From Aliisedimentitalea scapharcae (lineage in GTDB: Bacteria; Pseudomonadota; Alphaproteobacteria; Rhodobacterales; Rhodobacteraceae): a stretch of 64,000 bases of DNA. This document shows positions 42,938 through 51,728 of this stretch, piece by piece (position 1 is the first letter of the stretch; every line of letters starts with the position of its first letter). A program made the translations under genes and the position numbers. The notes under the pieces are model-generated. The model ran no database searches. It worked only from the letters and a program-made list of their open reading frames with translations, and was not told where the DNA came from. Location of the stretch: contig NZ_CP123587.1 in the NCBI RefSeq assembly GCF_045277565.1, forward strand, positions 62,001-126,000, read 5' to 3'.

Positions 42938-43894
42938 TCAATCAGGATTTTGATCTTTTTCAAGGTAGTGTGGCGTCAGACTGATAGTTTCAAGGCACTT
43001 GTCGAGGATTTTCAGTTCCCGGACGATGTGGTCCGATAAACGGCGCACCTTTGTTGGCTGGCGCGCTAAAGGGGGGAACACCAGTTGCAAATCTACATTG
43101 GGTGGGCAGTAGTTGATAAGTAAAGGAACAAGGCGACCATAATTGACGTCTTCCGCCACATCCCAGGCCGATTTCAACGCGATCCCCTTGCCTTCCAATG
43201 CCCACCGACGAAGCACTTCGCCATCATTGGTTGCCCGTGAACCAGATACTCTTACGGCCAGCGCTTTGGTATTCTCAACGAATGTCCATGTATCGTTTTT
43301 GTCCCCAAGAGAGGACAACAACATGCAGTCATGTTCAGTAAGATTTTTCGGATGTTCCGGCACCCCATGTTTCTCGACATAATCAGGAGAAGCCACAGGA
43401 ATGCGTTTGTTCGATGATATCCTGCGAATGCGCAGGCTGCTATCCATCAACGCCCCATACCGTATTGCAATGTCGATCCCACGCTCGGTTAGGTCTGTCA
43501 CCCGATCAGTGCACACCAAGTCAACCGAGATACTTGGGTTTGCCTCAACAAACCGATCCAAGGATGGGGCAATATAGTTGCGCCCAAGGTCGACAGGCGC
43601 CGTGACTTTGATCACTCCTGAAAGCTCTCGTTTCTCGCGCGAGATCTGTTCATCAAAAGCAGCCAGGTCGTTGAGAACATTCAACGAAACCTCAAGGAAC
43701 TCTTCACCGGCAGGGGTCAGGTGCAGCTGCCGTGTCGTCCGGCGAAATAAAGTTGCGCCAACCGAACGCTCCATCGCGCCCAAACGCAATGAAACTGAAC
43801 CAGGCGAAATTCCCATGTCACCTGCGGCCGCACTCAGCGATCCAAGCTCAACGATCCGTTTGAACAGTTTTAGGTCGGAAATCTTCTCGATCAT
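42938..43894 (-). CDS. LysR-family transcription regulator (CrgA-like)
   Basis: The 318-residue protein has the LysR helix-turn-helix (LKLFKRIVELGSLSAAAGDMGISPGSVSLRLGAMERSVGATLFRRTTRQ) and effector domain (GVIKVTAPVDLGRNYIAPSLDRFVEANP, DIAIRYGAL, VASPDYVEKHGVPEHPKNL). It is divergent from the old-yellow-enzyme gene with a 131-base gap, the usual arrangement of a LysR regulator and its target. It converges with the ABC importer operon. Confidence 0.88.
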   Translation of the reverse strand: MIEKISDLKLFKRIVELGSLSAAAGDMGISPGSVSLRLGAMERSVGATLFRRTTRQLHLTPAGEEFLEVSLNVLNDLAAFDEQISREKRELSGVIKVTAPVDLGRNYIAPSLDRFVEANPSISVDLVCTDRVTDLTERGIDIAIRYGALMDSSLRIRRISSNKRIPVASPDYVEKHGVPEHPKNLTEHDCMLLSSLGDKNDTWTFVENTKALAVRVSGSRATNDGEVLRRWALEGKGIALKSAWDVAEDVNYGRLVPLLINYCPPNVDLQLVFPPLARQPTKVRRLSDHIVRELKILDKCLETISLTPHYLEKDQNPD

Positions 43895-44025
43895 ATTGTT
43901 TGGAAATCCTAAAAGGTTTTGTATTTATAGGCTCATTAACAAATTTTTTTAAAAGAGCGAAGGTCCAATCGGAGACGGGTGAACAACTGTCGCCCTCAAC
44001 CCACAAACACCGAAAGGACCCAAAC

Positions 44026-45144
44026 ATGAGCGACGACCTTTTTAAACCATTGACGCTCGGAAAAATCAGCATTCCCAATCGCATTGCGGTGGCCCCAATG
44101 ACGCGTGCGCGCACGACTCAGCCTGGCGATATTCCCAACGGGATGATGGCGAAATACTACGCGCAACGCGCCAGCGCCGGGCTGATCATTTCCGAAGCCA
44201 CACAGATTTCAAATCAAGGGCAAGGCTACTCCTTCACGCCAGGCATCTTTACAGAAGAACAGATCGAGGGCTGGAAGCTCATTACACACGCCGTACACGA
44301 AGCTGGAGGGCACATCTTTTTGCAGCTTTGGCATGTGGGACGGATGAGCCACGAGAGCTTTCACGGTGATGGCAAACCCGTTGCTCCTTCTGCCCTATCG
44401 CCCGACGCTCAGGTTTGGATTGTTGATCCAGAAACTGGCGAAGGTGGCATGGTAGATTGCCCAGTTCCACGGGCGCTGTCTAAAGCTGAGATCACGGACG
44501 TCATTCAGGATTTCCGCCAAGGTGCGGCCAATGCCATCGCCGCCGGCTTTGACGGGGTCGAAATTCATGGGGCAAATGGGTATCTGATCGACGAGTTCCT
44601 GCGGCGGTCTTCCAACCAACGAACCGATGACTACGGCGGATCGCAGGAAAACCGTATCCGATTTCTGCGCGAAGTCACCGAAGCCGTCGCCGATGAGATT
44701 GGCGCCGACAAAACCGGCATTCGGCTGTCACCTTACATCACTCAACGCAACATGGCAGATGACGAGATCATCGAGGTTATCCTGAAAGCCGCAGAGGCTC
44801 TGAACAACATCGGGATTGCGTATGTTCATCTGTCCGAAGCCGACTGGGATGATGCCCCTATCGTACCCGAACAATTCCGCCGCGATCTGCGCAAGGTGTA
44901 TTCGGGAGCTATTATCGTTGCTGGAAAATACACTCACGAACGTGGCGAGAAAATCATCACCGATGGGTTGGCCGACATCGTGGCCTATGGTCGGCCTTTC
45001 ATCGCCAATCCAGACTTACCTCGCCGGTTTGCTGAAAACCTGCCTTTGGCCGATTTCGACCCGGCAACCCTGTTTGGCGGAACTGCGGTAGGGTATTCCG
45101 ACTATCCTGCCCACAACGAGGCGCTCGAAATCGCAGGTGAATAA
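44026..45144 (+). CDS. Old yellow enzyme-family NADH:flavin oxidoreductase (NemA-like)
   Basis: The ATG at 44026 follows GAAAGGACC; the frame is open upstream but has no ribosome site. The 372-residue protein is a TIM barrel with bound FMN. Visible family marks are LTLGKISIPNRIAVAPMTRAR, HVGRMSHESFHG, FDGVEIHGANGYLIDEFLRRSSNQRTDDYGGS and DIVAYGRPFIANPDLPRR. The usual catalytic His/Asn pair appears as HGAN and the proton-donor Tyr region as DDYGGS. These enzymes reduce activated C=C bonds or nitro groups. It is probably controlled by the divergent LysR. Confidence 0.92.
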   Translation: MSDDLFKPLTLGKISIPNRIAVAPMTRARTTQPGDIPNGMMAKYYAQRASAGLIISEATQISNQGQGYSFTPGIFTEEQIEGWKLITHAVHEAGGHIFLQLWHVGRMSHESFHGDGKPVAPSALSPDAQVWIVDPETGEGGMVDCPVPRALSKAEITDVIQDFRQGAANAIAAGFDGVEIHGANGYLIDEFLRRSSNQRTDDYGGSQENRIRFLREVTEAVADEIGADKTGIRLSPYITQRNMADDEIIEVILKAAEALNNIGIAYVHLSEADWDDAPIVPEQFRRDLRKVYSGAIIVAGKYTHERGEKIITDGLADIVAYGRPFIANPDLPRRFAENLPLADFDPATLFGGTAVGYSDYPAHNEALEIAGE

Positions 45145-45154
45145 ACCCGCTCCG

Positions 45155-45180
45155 GTTGGCGGCCTGATTGGGCCGCCAAC
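45155..45180. terminator. Bidirectional terminator between convergent genes
   Basis: GTTGGCGGCC (45155-45164) pairs perfectly with GGCCGCCAAC (45171-45180) around 6 bases, between the OYE gene and the convergent DsbA-like gene. ACACTTTTC follows on the plus strand. Confidence 0.65.
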
Positions 45181-45183
45181 GCA

Positions 45184-45744
45184 TCACACTTTTCGCAGGG
45201 CATCCACCCAGTTTCCAATAGGATCGCGGCTTCCCAAACCGGGATCTACGATGCCGTTGATCATAAATGTTGGCGAAGCCTGAATGCCGTTTTGCCGGGC
45301 ATATTTGACGTGCCTTTTGATTTCCCGATCCAGATCATGTCGCGCAAACTGCACTTTCAACGGTACACTGCCAACAGATTCAATCCGCTCGATAAGAGCA
45401 TTTGGCGTCACGTCCATATTTGGACCTGAGCAGTGGTGCTCAAACTCGAAACTCTCACGTTGCGCGTAAATGGCTTCCATCACAGCCCAAGCAGACGCCT
45501 TTCCATCAGCACGGCAGGACGCGGCCAGGATCGCGCGACAGATTATTCCTGAGAACATGTGCCAGGGCTGCGACTGCAACCAGACCTTCAGGACAAGCCC
45601 TTTCTCTCCGAACTCCTTTTGCAAAGAAGGGAGCTTTCCAAAAGCAATTGCTGAAAACGGGCAAGTTGGCTCAAGAAACACTTCGAAAACAGGGCCTCCC
45701 TGCCCCCAAACCAACGGATCGGGTATTGTTGTAACCTGGTTCAT
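45184..45744 (-). CDS. Cytoplasmic DsbA/thioredoxin-fold protein
   Basis: The ATG at 45744 overlaps the stop of the NIPSNAP gene (ATGA) and is preferred to the longer frame. The 186-residue product has a thioredoxin fold start VFEVFLEPTCPFSAIAF, in which the active site reads CPFS, with a single Cys, and a cis-Pro segment (GIQASPTFMINGI). It resembles DSBA oxidoreductase-like proteins such as glutathione-dependent isomerases. No signal peptide is present. The function is unknown; co-translation with a NIPSNAP protein suggests a shared small-molecule pathway. Confidence 0.75.
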   Translation of the reverse strand: MNQVTTIPDPLVWGQGGPVFEVFLEPTCPFSAIAFGKLPSLQKEFGEKGLVLKVWLQSQPWHMFSGIICRAILAASCRADGKASAWAVMEAIYAQRESFEFEHHCSGPNMDVTPNALIERIESVGSVPLKVQFARHDLDREIKRHVKYARQNGIQASPTFMINGIVDPGLGSRDPIGNWVDALRKV

Positions 45745-46070
45745 TTGCGTGTTCCGGGCAGCCAGAACTTGGCAGGCTTCAGCAACGTGTTGTGTTGTTC
45801 GGTTTGATAACCCTGCTCCGCGCCGGCTTGACGATAGGCCAACCAATCGGCGTCGTCATAAAGGGCCTTGCGGCGCGTCTCGCGATCTGCTGCATTCTCA
45901 TACTGCCAAAGATGTACATAGGCATTTACATCGCCACTTTCGACAACACCATAAAAGGCAGGGTTTCCCAAATGCCGCTTTTGCGCTTCGAACCCAAGCT
46001 CTTCGTATAGCGCCAATTGCTTTGACAATGTTCCAGGGCGGGTGCGGTATGTTCTGAGGTCAAATAACAT
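45741..46070 (-). CDS. NIPSNAP-family protein
   Basis: The 109-residue protein has the NIPSNAP ferredoxin-like fold pattern (MLFDLRTYRTRPGTLSKQLALYEE, NAYVHLWQYENAADRETRRKALYDD, LKPAKFWL). Bacterial NIPSNAP proteins are dimeric alpha/beta barrels of unknown reaction. The stop overlaps the next gene by ATGA. It is separated from the ABC importer operon upstream by three hairpins. Confidence 0.85.
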   Translation of the reverse strand: MLFDLRTYRTRPGTLSKQLALYEELGFEAQKRHLGNPAFYGVVESGDVNAYVHLWQYENAADRETRRKALYDDADWLAYRQAGAEQGYQTEQHNTLLKPAKFWLPGTRK

Positions 46071-46132
46071 GCTGTGTCCTTCCGGTGAGATGTATTTGGT
46101 GCGTCTGAACCCGGTTCGATTTGAACGGAATT

Positions 46133-46224
46133 CTGCCGGAAGCGTGGGGAGAGGTCACTTCCGGCAGGGGCTGGATCATGCATAAGCAGCCGATCCAGTT
46201 GCAGGCCCCACTAGACGGGCCTGC
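46133..46224. repeat. Three consecutive stem-loops after the ribose-type ABC operon
   Basis: Stems are CTGCCGGAAG/CTTCCGGCAG (46133-46142 with 46158-46167), CTGGATC/GATCCAG (46171-46177 with 46192-46198) and GCAGGCCC/GGGCCTGC (46201-46208 with 46217-46224). They lie downstream of the binding-protein gene on the minus strand and could protect its mRNA or end transcription. Confidence 0.55.
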
Positions 46225-46246
46225 CATTGTCCTGGACCTGTAAGGC

Positions 46247-47356
46247 TTAGTTCACACCCCAGATGCTGCGATAGACATCGCGATAACCATTGCCGGGATC
46301 ATAAGAGAGGTCGGCGCCACCATCTTCCATCACGTTATCAGGAGTGAAGAGATGAACCGGCACCACAAATCCAGAGTGCTCTTCTCCCGCCAGCGCACGG
46401 TTCATTTCATCAACGGCCTGCCAGCCATGCAGATTAAGCGGTTCCGCAACCGTGGCGTATTGATAGAAGTTCTGCTGGATGCGCTGGAATGCTGCCTCGG
46501 ACCCGTCTCCCGCCGAAATATTCCTTGGGAACCCACCTTGCTCCTTGCCCGCCGAAATCAGAGCCGGAGCCATGAAATCAAACGGCAGATCGTTGATGGT
46601 CAGAGAATAGGTCCAGTCATCCCCGAAACGCTGCAGCAGCGCGTTTGTCAGGGGCGGCATTCGCGTGCTGGCTTCGGCCAGGGGCGTATCTTCGACGGAG
46701 AGAATCTTGCACCCTTCACACGCACTGATCACCTCGGCAATCGCATCGGATTTCGCGATCGCAATCTCGTACACGCTGTCCGTGAAGATCACCACATTTG
46801 CCGTACCATCACTATCGGCGACCGCAAGTGAAGCCGCAGCTCGCGAAATCTCAAGGGGGTCGGTCGTGATGTTTGTGAAAATTGGATGTTTGTCCGACGG
46901 GCCGGTGGAGGCGGTCGAATGCCACCCTACAACCACAATACCCGCCTCATCCGCCTGACGGATCGCCTCGGCCTGTTCATTGGCATCGATCGTGCCCAGA
47001 ATAATACCGTCGGGTTGCAACGCAATCGCCTGTTGCATTGCGGATGAGCGACCGGAAACCGATCCCTGTCCATCAATGATGCGAAGATCCCAACCAATGG
47101 CTGCAACCGCTTCCTTGACGCCCTCGCTCACACCAAGTGCGCCGCCGTTCCGCTGATCCGCAGAGACATAGACCACGGTTTTGCCTTGCTGGGCTTCCGG
47201 GCCGGCCGTCGGCCCAGTCCAAGGAGCGTTAGGAGCCGAGGCTGCCGCAACGTAGGCTTTGGCATCGCTCACCGCATCTGCCAGCGCCATTTGTCCGCCA
47301 AGCGCCGATCCGGCCAGCATTGCGGCAAAGACCGCTTTTTGAAGTGTCGTGTTCAT
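46247..47356 (-). CDS. Ribose-type ABC importer substrate-binding protein
   Basis: The 369-residue protein has a signal peptide (MNTTLQKAVFAAMLAGSALGGQMALA) and the sugar-binding type I fold: KTVVYVSADQRNGGALGVSEGVKEA, DGIILGTIDANEQAEAIRQADEAGI, NVVIFTDSVYEIAIAKSDAIAEV. GAGGAGGAAAA precedes the ATG. It follows permease and ATPase genes, giving the order ATPase, permease, binding protein. Ligand is unknown; the pattern resembles RbsB-like proteins for pentoses, polyols or related compounds. A C-terminal DGSEAAFQRIQQ pattern closes the pocket. Confidence 0.85.
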   Translation of the reverse strand: MNTTLQKAVFAAMLAGSALGGQMALADAVSDAKAYVAAASAPNAPWTGPTAGPEAQQGKTVVYVSADQRNGGALGVSEGVKEAVAAIGWDLRIIDGQGSVSGRSSAMQQAIALQPDGIILGTIDANEQAEAIRQADEAGIVVVGWHSTASTGPSDKHPIFTNITTDPLEISRAAASLAVADSDGTANVVIFTDSVYEIAIAKSDAIAEVISACEGCKILSVEDTPLAEASTRMPPLTNALLQRFGDDWTYSLTINDLPFDFMAPALISAGKEQGGFPRNISAGDGSEAAFQRIQQNFYQYATVAEPLNLHGWQAVDEMNRALAGEEHSGFVVPVHLFTPDNVMEDGGADLSYDPGNGYRDVYRSIWGVN

Positions 47357-47385
47357 GGTTTTCCTCCTCGTTGAACGTCTATGTC

Positions 47386-48459
47386 TCAGGCTTCTTTTTG
47401 TTGGCTGTTGGATTCCGCTTTCACGTCGGGAACACGGGCATGGCGCACGGAGCTCCGCTTACGCTGCGCGTAGCCAGCAATACCAATCGCAATCAAAAGG
47501 GTGGCCCCGTTGAACAGTGGCTCTACAAAGAACGCACCGCCAAGTTGCTGGATCCCCGAGATGCCGACAGCCAGGATGATCACGCCAACCATCGTGCCCC
47601 AGACATTCACGCGTCCCGGTTTAATGGTCGTGGATCCCAGAAATGCACCGACCAAGGCGGGCAGAAGGAATTCGAGCCCAACACTGGCCTGGCCAATGCG
47701 CAGTTTCGCAGCCAGAACAATCCCGGCAATCGCACCGATCAGGCCAGAAGCGATAAATGCTCCGATCACATAACGGCGGGTACGGATACCGTTCAGTTCA
47801 GCGGCCCGCGAGTTTGCGCCAATGGCATAAAGATTACGGCCAATTGGCAGGTATTCGGACACCACCCACAGCACGATTGCGATGGCCAAAACATAAAACG
47901 CTGCAACTGGCAGGCCGAAAACTGTGTGTGCATAGATGCCAGTAAAGGCCTCGGGCAACGCGCCAATCACTTGCCGACCACCGGTATGCCAAAGCGCCAA
48001 TGCGTAAATGACCGTGCCCGTTCCTAGCGTGGCGATAAAGCTGTCAATCCGGGCCACCTCGACCAACAGGCCATTCAGCAGGCCCAAGGCGCAGCCCCCA
48101 AGCAACACGATGACGACGGCAATGGTCCAGTCAAATCCATAGACCGTTTGCAAACTGATCGCGAGCACGTGCCAAATGACGATCCCATATCCTACTGTCA
48201 GGTCGATCCGGCCCGTCATCATCGGGATCATTGCAGCCAGCGACAGCAACGCGATCACGGACTTTTCCCCGAGAATTGCCCGCAGGTTCAGATAAGTTGG
48301 GAAGGTCTGCGGTAGCAAAATGGAAAACAGCAGGATTAACCCGAGCGTCAGGATCGGCAGACCATAGACTGGCAGGAAACGTATGATCTTTGCGGGGGTC
48401 GAAAGGCCTTTCAACTGTGCCTGTGTGGGTTCGAGTGCGTTGGATTCAAGCGATTGCAT
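47386..48459 (-). CDS. Ribose-type ABC importer permease
   Basis: The ATG at 48459 is chosen because it follows AGGAGCCC; it overlaps the ATPase gene by 14 bases. The product is about 357 residues with roughly ten membrane segments and RbsC-type motifs: GRIDLTVGYGIVIWHVLA, IDSFIATLGTGTVIYALALWHTGG, GRNLYAIGANSRAAELNGIRTRRY and VNVWGTMVGVIILAVGISGIQQLG. It forms the channel with the ATPase encoded upstream and the binding protein downstream. Confidence 0.9.
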   Translation of the reverse strand: MQSLESNALEPTQAQLKGLSTPAKIIRFLPVYGLPILTLGLILLFSILLPQTFPTYLNLRAILGEKSVIALLSLAAMIPMMTGRIDLTVGYGIVIWHVLAISLQTVYGFDWTIAVVIVLLGGCALGLLNGLLVEVARIDSFIATLGTGTVIYALALWHTGGRQVIGALPEAFTGIYAHTVFGLPVAAFYVLAIAIVLWVVSEYLPIGRNLYAIGANSRAAELNGIRTRRYVIGAFIASGLIGAIAGIVLAAKLRIGQASVGLEFLLPALVGAFLGSTTIKPGRVNVWGTMVGVIILAVGISGIQQLGGAFFVEPLFNGATLLIAIGIAGYAQRKRSSVRHARVPDVKAESNSQQKEA

Positions 48460-49987
48460 GGCTGGGCTCCTTGCTCGCCGGATCCAAAGACGCGGCATTC
48501 AGTAGGGATGTGATTGAGAGGTCTTCTTGCGGGATCTCCGCAACGATTTGGCCGTCATGAAAGACGCAAGCGCGGTGGCTCAATGCGGCCACTTCTTCGA
48601 AGTCGGTCGAGATAAGCAACACCGCAAGCCCGTCTTCCAGCGCTTTGGCCAGTAGCGCATAGATGTCGGCTTTTGAGCCAACATCCACGCCCGCGGTTGG
48701 ATCTTCCAAGATCAGAACCGAGCCTCCAACGCTCATCCATCTGGCCATCACAACCTTCTGCTGGTTGCCACCTGACAAGGTTTCAATGGGTGCCGACGGG
48801 TCGTTGGGACGGATATCGAACGCGTCACCAATGCTACGTGCTTCGCGAGCCTCATCGGCAGGCGTGCGAAACGATAGGTTACTGCGCCCAGTCAGCGCCG
48901 GGTTGATGAACAGGTTCTCCTGAATGGTCAGCCCTTGGGCGATGGATTCAGCGTTCCGATCACCGGCCACCATGCAGATCCCTTGCTCTATGGATTGTTG
49001 TGGATGCGAGGTTTTGAGAGGTGCGCCGTTTTCAAGCTCCACCCTGCCTTTTGCAATTGGACTGCGTCCAAACAAAGCGTGGCCCACAGCGTCCTGCCCC
49101 GCACCGCGAAGCCCAACCAACCCCAGGACTTCTCCACGGCGCAGATCAAAAGTCACTGGCCCGACATCATCGGTGCACAACTCTTGCAGTCGAAGCGCAA
49201 CGGGGCTGTTTTCCATCGCGGGGGGGTGCACAAACACCTCTTCCAGTGCGCGCCCAATGATCAACTGGATCAAGCTATCGCCATCCAACTTTCCAATTGG
49301 CTCATCCCCGACCAGAAACCCATCACGCAACACCACGGCGCGATCACCGATCGCAAATACTTCATCCAAACGATGTGACACATAGATCATCGCCACACCG
49401 GTTTCCCGAAGGCGGCACAATACTTCGTGCAACATCTCGACATCTGATTGCGGAAGACTTGCGGTGGGTTCATCCAACACAAGCAGTTTGGCGTTTCGCG
49501 CAAGTGCCCGCGCAATCGCGACCAGGGACTTCTCGGTTCGCGTCAACTCTTGCACCCGCATATCCGGGTCGATTGTATCGGAAACCAGTGCAAGGGCTTC
49601 GCTGGCGCGTTTGCGGGTCAGTCGCCAATTGATCAGACCAAACCGACGTTCAAACGACCCTTGCATCAAGCCGATATTCTCGGCGACGGTCATCCATTCA
49701 ATCAGTCCCAGATCCTGGTGAATGAAAGCCACGCCCGGATTTGACCCTCTCGGGTCAAATTTGTCGCCCTCAAACAAGAAGCGTCCACTATCGGCCGAAT
49801 AGACCCCGGCCAGCATCTTTATGAGCGTCGACTTGCCCGCGCCATTTTCACCGAGAAGTGCGACAATCTCCCCTTTTGAAACAGTAAAGCTGACGTCTGT
49901 AACGGCTTTCGTTCCGCCAAACCGCTTGTTCAACCCTTCGATTGACAAGACTGGGACGCCCGCACTTTTAGTGCGCTCTTTGTCCAT
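48446..49987 (-). CDS. Ribose-type ABC importer ATPase with two ATP-binding domains
   Basis: The 513-residue protein has two nucleotide-binding domains as in RbsA/MglA. The first has Walker A GENGAGKST, signature region VQELTRTEKSLVAIARAL and LLVLDEPTASL. The second has the degenerate start VLGLVGLRGAGQDAVG, signature TLSGGNQQKVVMARW and LEDPTAGVDVGSK. Asymmetry of this kind is normal in the family. The gene is first in a three-gene operon with permease and binding protein, and divergent from an AraC regulator. Confidence 0.92.
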   Translation of the reverse strand: MDKERTKSAGVPVLSIEGLNKRFGGTKAVTDVSFTVSKGEIVALLGENGAGKSTLIKMLAGVYSADSGRFLFEGDKFDPRGSNPGVAFIHQDLGLIEWMTVAENIGLMQGSFERRFGLINWRLTRKRASEALALVSDTIDPDMRVQELTRTEKSLVAIARALARNAKLLVLDEPTASLPQSDVEMLHEVLCRLRETGVAMIYVSHRLDEVFAIGDRAVVLRDGFLVGDEPIGKLDGDSLIQLIIGRALEEVFVHPPAMENSPVALRLQELCTDDVGPVTFDLRRGEVLGLVGLRGAGQDAVGHALFGRSPIAKGRVELENGAPLKTSHPQQSIEQGICMVAGDRNAESIAQGLTIQENLFINPALTGRSNLSFRTPADEAREARSIGDAFDIRPNDPSAPIETLSGGNQQKVVMARWMSVGGSVLILEDPTAGVDVGSKADIYALLAKALEDGLAVLLISTDFEEVAALSHRACVFHDGQIVAEIPQEDLSITSLLNAASLDPASKEPSHAIA

Positions 49988-50159
49988 GTTTTTCCTCCCA
50001 TCATCGCCAACTCAGGTGTCCCAAATTAAACGATTTAGCAGTTATCCACTATTTCGGCCTTGTCCCGCATTCGATAATCGGTCAATATTATTCTTGAATC
50101 GGCCACGTTGGCATTGGCGCGAAGAACCCACTCGATCGCATTGCTGGGAGGTTTATTTT

Positions 50160-50969
50160 ATGGAAATTCAGATTGATAAACCGTTTAGCATCACCGACCC
50201 GGACCATAGCCATTCCATAGCATTCAAGGCCGACCGCAGCTCGTTTCAGTCGGAGCAAGAAGCCGCCGGGCAGCTGGTGATGTGTCAATCCGGAGAGCTC
50301 GAGCTTTACGGTCATAATGGCGAGTGGGCGATCCCGGCCGACTATATGGTTTTCATACCAGCGGGCCGCATGTTTCGAATTCGAATTCGAATGCCCTCTT
50401 CTGGTTTGGTGATGAAGTTCTGCAAAAACGAGGTAACTTGGAACCACGACGGGTGTTGGGTTGGCCAAATCCCCGATATCGCGGCGCATATGGCGCAGTA
50501 TTCGCTGAAATGGAGCCCTGAGGAAGAGCGATGCCGACGCAAAAGCAAGGCCTTTTTTCTGACATTGGGGGATATGGTTCCGGGCTGGTTCCAGCATGAG
50601 AGGATCATGTGGACGCCTTATGCAGAAAACTCAGCCATCCAGAGGGTCATAGATTTTGCGCGGTCGCACGGGCCAGCCACCTCTTTGCCCGAAGTCGCCG
50701 AACATGTTGGAATGTCCGAACGTACTCTGCGGCGCCATATGCAAACCGAACTAGGGCAAAGCTGGCGGGAGTTCATTAGGGAACTCCGCATGAACAAGGC
50801 CATGGAACTGCTGCGCAAAGAAAAGAAATCTGTGACCGAGACAGCCTTTGAGGTGGGATTTTCCAGCAGCTCCGCCTTTTCAAACGCCTTCCTGGACTAT
50901 GTTGGAAAGACACCTTCCGCGTTCGCCAGATCGGTGCGCCCAGGTGCGGAAAGAATATCTAGCCTCTAA
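50160..50969 (+). CDS. AraC-family transcription regulator
   Basis: The ATG at 50160 follows GGGAGG; the frame is open upstream but overlaps the divergent ATPase gene. The 269-residue protein has an N-terminal cupin-like sensor part (VMCQSGELELYGHNGEWAIPADYMVFIPAGRMFR) and a C-terminal AraC double helix-turn-helix (SLPEVAEHVGMSERTLRRHMQTELGQSWREFIRELRMNKAMELL ... VTETAFEVGFSSSSAFSNAFLDYVGKTPSAF). It is divergent from the ribose-type ABC importer with a 172-base gap, so it probably controls that importer. Confidence 0.9.
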   Translation: MEIQIDKPFSITDPDHSHSIAFKADRSSFQSEQEAAGQLVMCQSGELELYGHNGEWAIPADYMVFIPAGRMFRIRIRMPSSGLVMKFCKNEVTWNHDGCWVGQIPDIAAHMAQYSLKWSPEEERCRRKSKAFFLTLGDMVPGWFQHERIMWTPYAENSAIQRVIDFARSHGPATSLPEVAEHVGMSERTLRRHMQTELGQSWREFIRELRMNKAMELLRKEKKSVTETAFEVGFSSSSAFSNAFLDYVGKTPSAFARSVRPGAERISSL

Positions 50970-51218
50970 CGGGCTGACAAATGGATCAAAGCACTGTCAA
51001 CAAAGCAAGAGATCTCCAGCACATCCGGCGCGCAGCCTTTGACCGAATTTCCAAGGAGTTTGTCCGAATCCCGCATGCCCTGACTGGCCGTTTTTGGCAA
51101 AAATGATAGAAATAGGCGATATTGGGACAGATGAGATCCGAGAGCACCCTCACCGTGTCAGCAGCTAATATGCACGAGTGGTCCGATATCGTCCGGTCTT
51201 CCGAACCAGGAGTGAAAC

Positions 51219-51707
51219 ATGACGGATCAGCAGACACTGCAACTCAACAGCACCACACTTAAAGAAAACGCCAACATCTCGTCCGCACAATACCTGAACT
51301 GTTTTGGGTGCAGCGGTGAGAACGAACGCCCAAGACTTGAATGGCAGAACGTACCGGCTGGGACCAAGAGTTTTGCCCTCACCTTCTATGATCAGGACGC
51401 CCCAACAGGCAGTGGATTTTGGCATTGGGTCGCCTATGACATTCCAAGGCATATTACCCGATTAAACAGTGGGCCGCTGCCGGAGGGTATCAAAGAAGCG
51501 AATACTGATTTTGGTGAGCCAGGCTATTTTGGACCATGTCCCCCAGTGGGTCGCAAGCACAGATACACGTTCTACCTGCATGCACTGGATGCCGAGACAT
51601 TGGACATTCCGGACAACGCCACCGGAGCTCTTGCCGGTTTTTTTATTCACCAGCACACACTGGCCAAAGCCAGCTTTACGGTCATTGCGGGACCACGCGA
51701 AGAATAA
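51219..51707 (+). CDS. Cytosolic PEBP-family protein (YbhB type)
   Basis: The 162-residue protein follows CAGGAGTG and lacks a signal peptide. It shares the pocket motifs of the exported paralogue at 28336: FGCSGENERPRLEWQNVPAGTKSFALTFYDQDAPTGSGFWHW and GPCPPVGRKHRYTFYLHAL, and the same ending AGPREE. E. coli YbhB is the closest kind. It precedes the cytochrome b561-like gene by 21 bases and may be co-transcribed with it; a direct functional link is not known. Confidence 0.9.
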   Translation: MTDQQTLQLNSTTLKENANISSAQYLNCFGCSGENERPRLEWQNVPAGTKSFALTFYDQDAPTGSGFWHWVAYDIPRHITRLNSGPLPEGIKEANTDFGEPGYFGPCPPVGRKHRYTFYLHALDAETLDIPDNATGALAGFFIHQHTLAKASFTVIAGPREE

Positions 51708-51728
51708 GCCGCATTTGAGGGAGGAACC

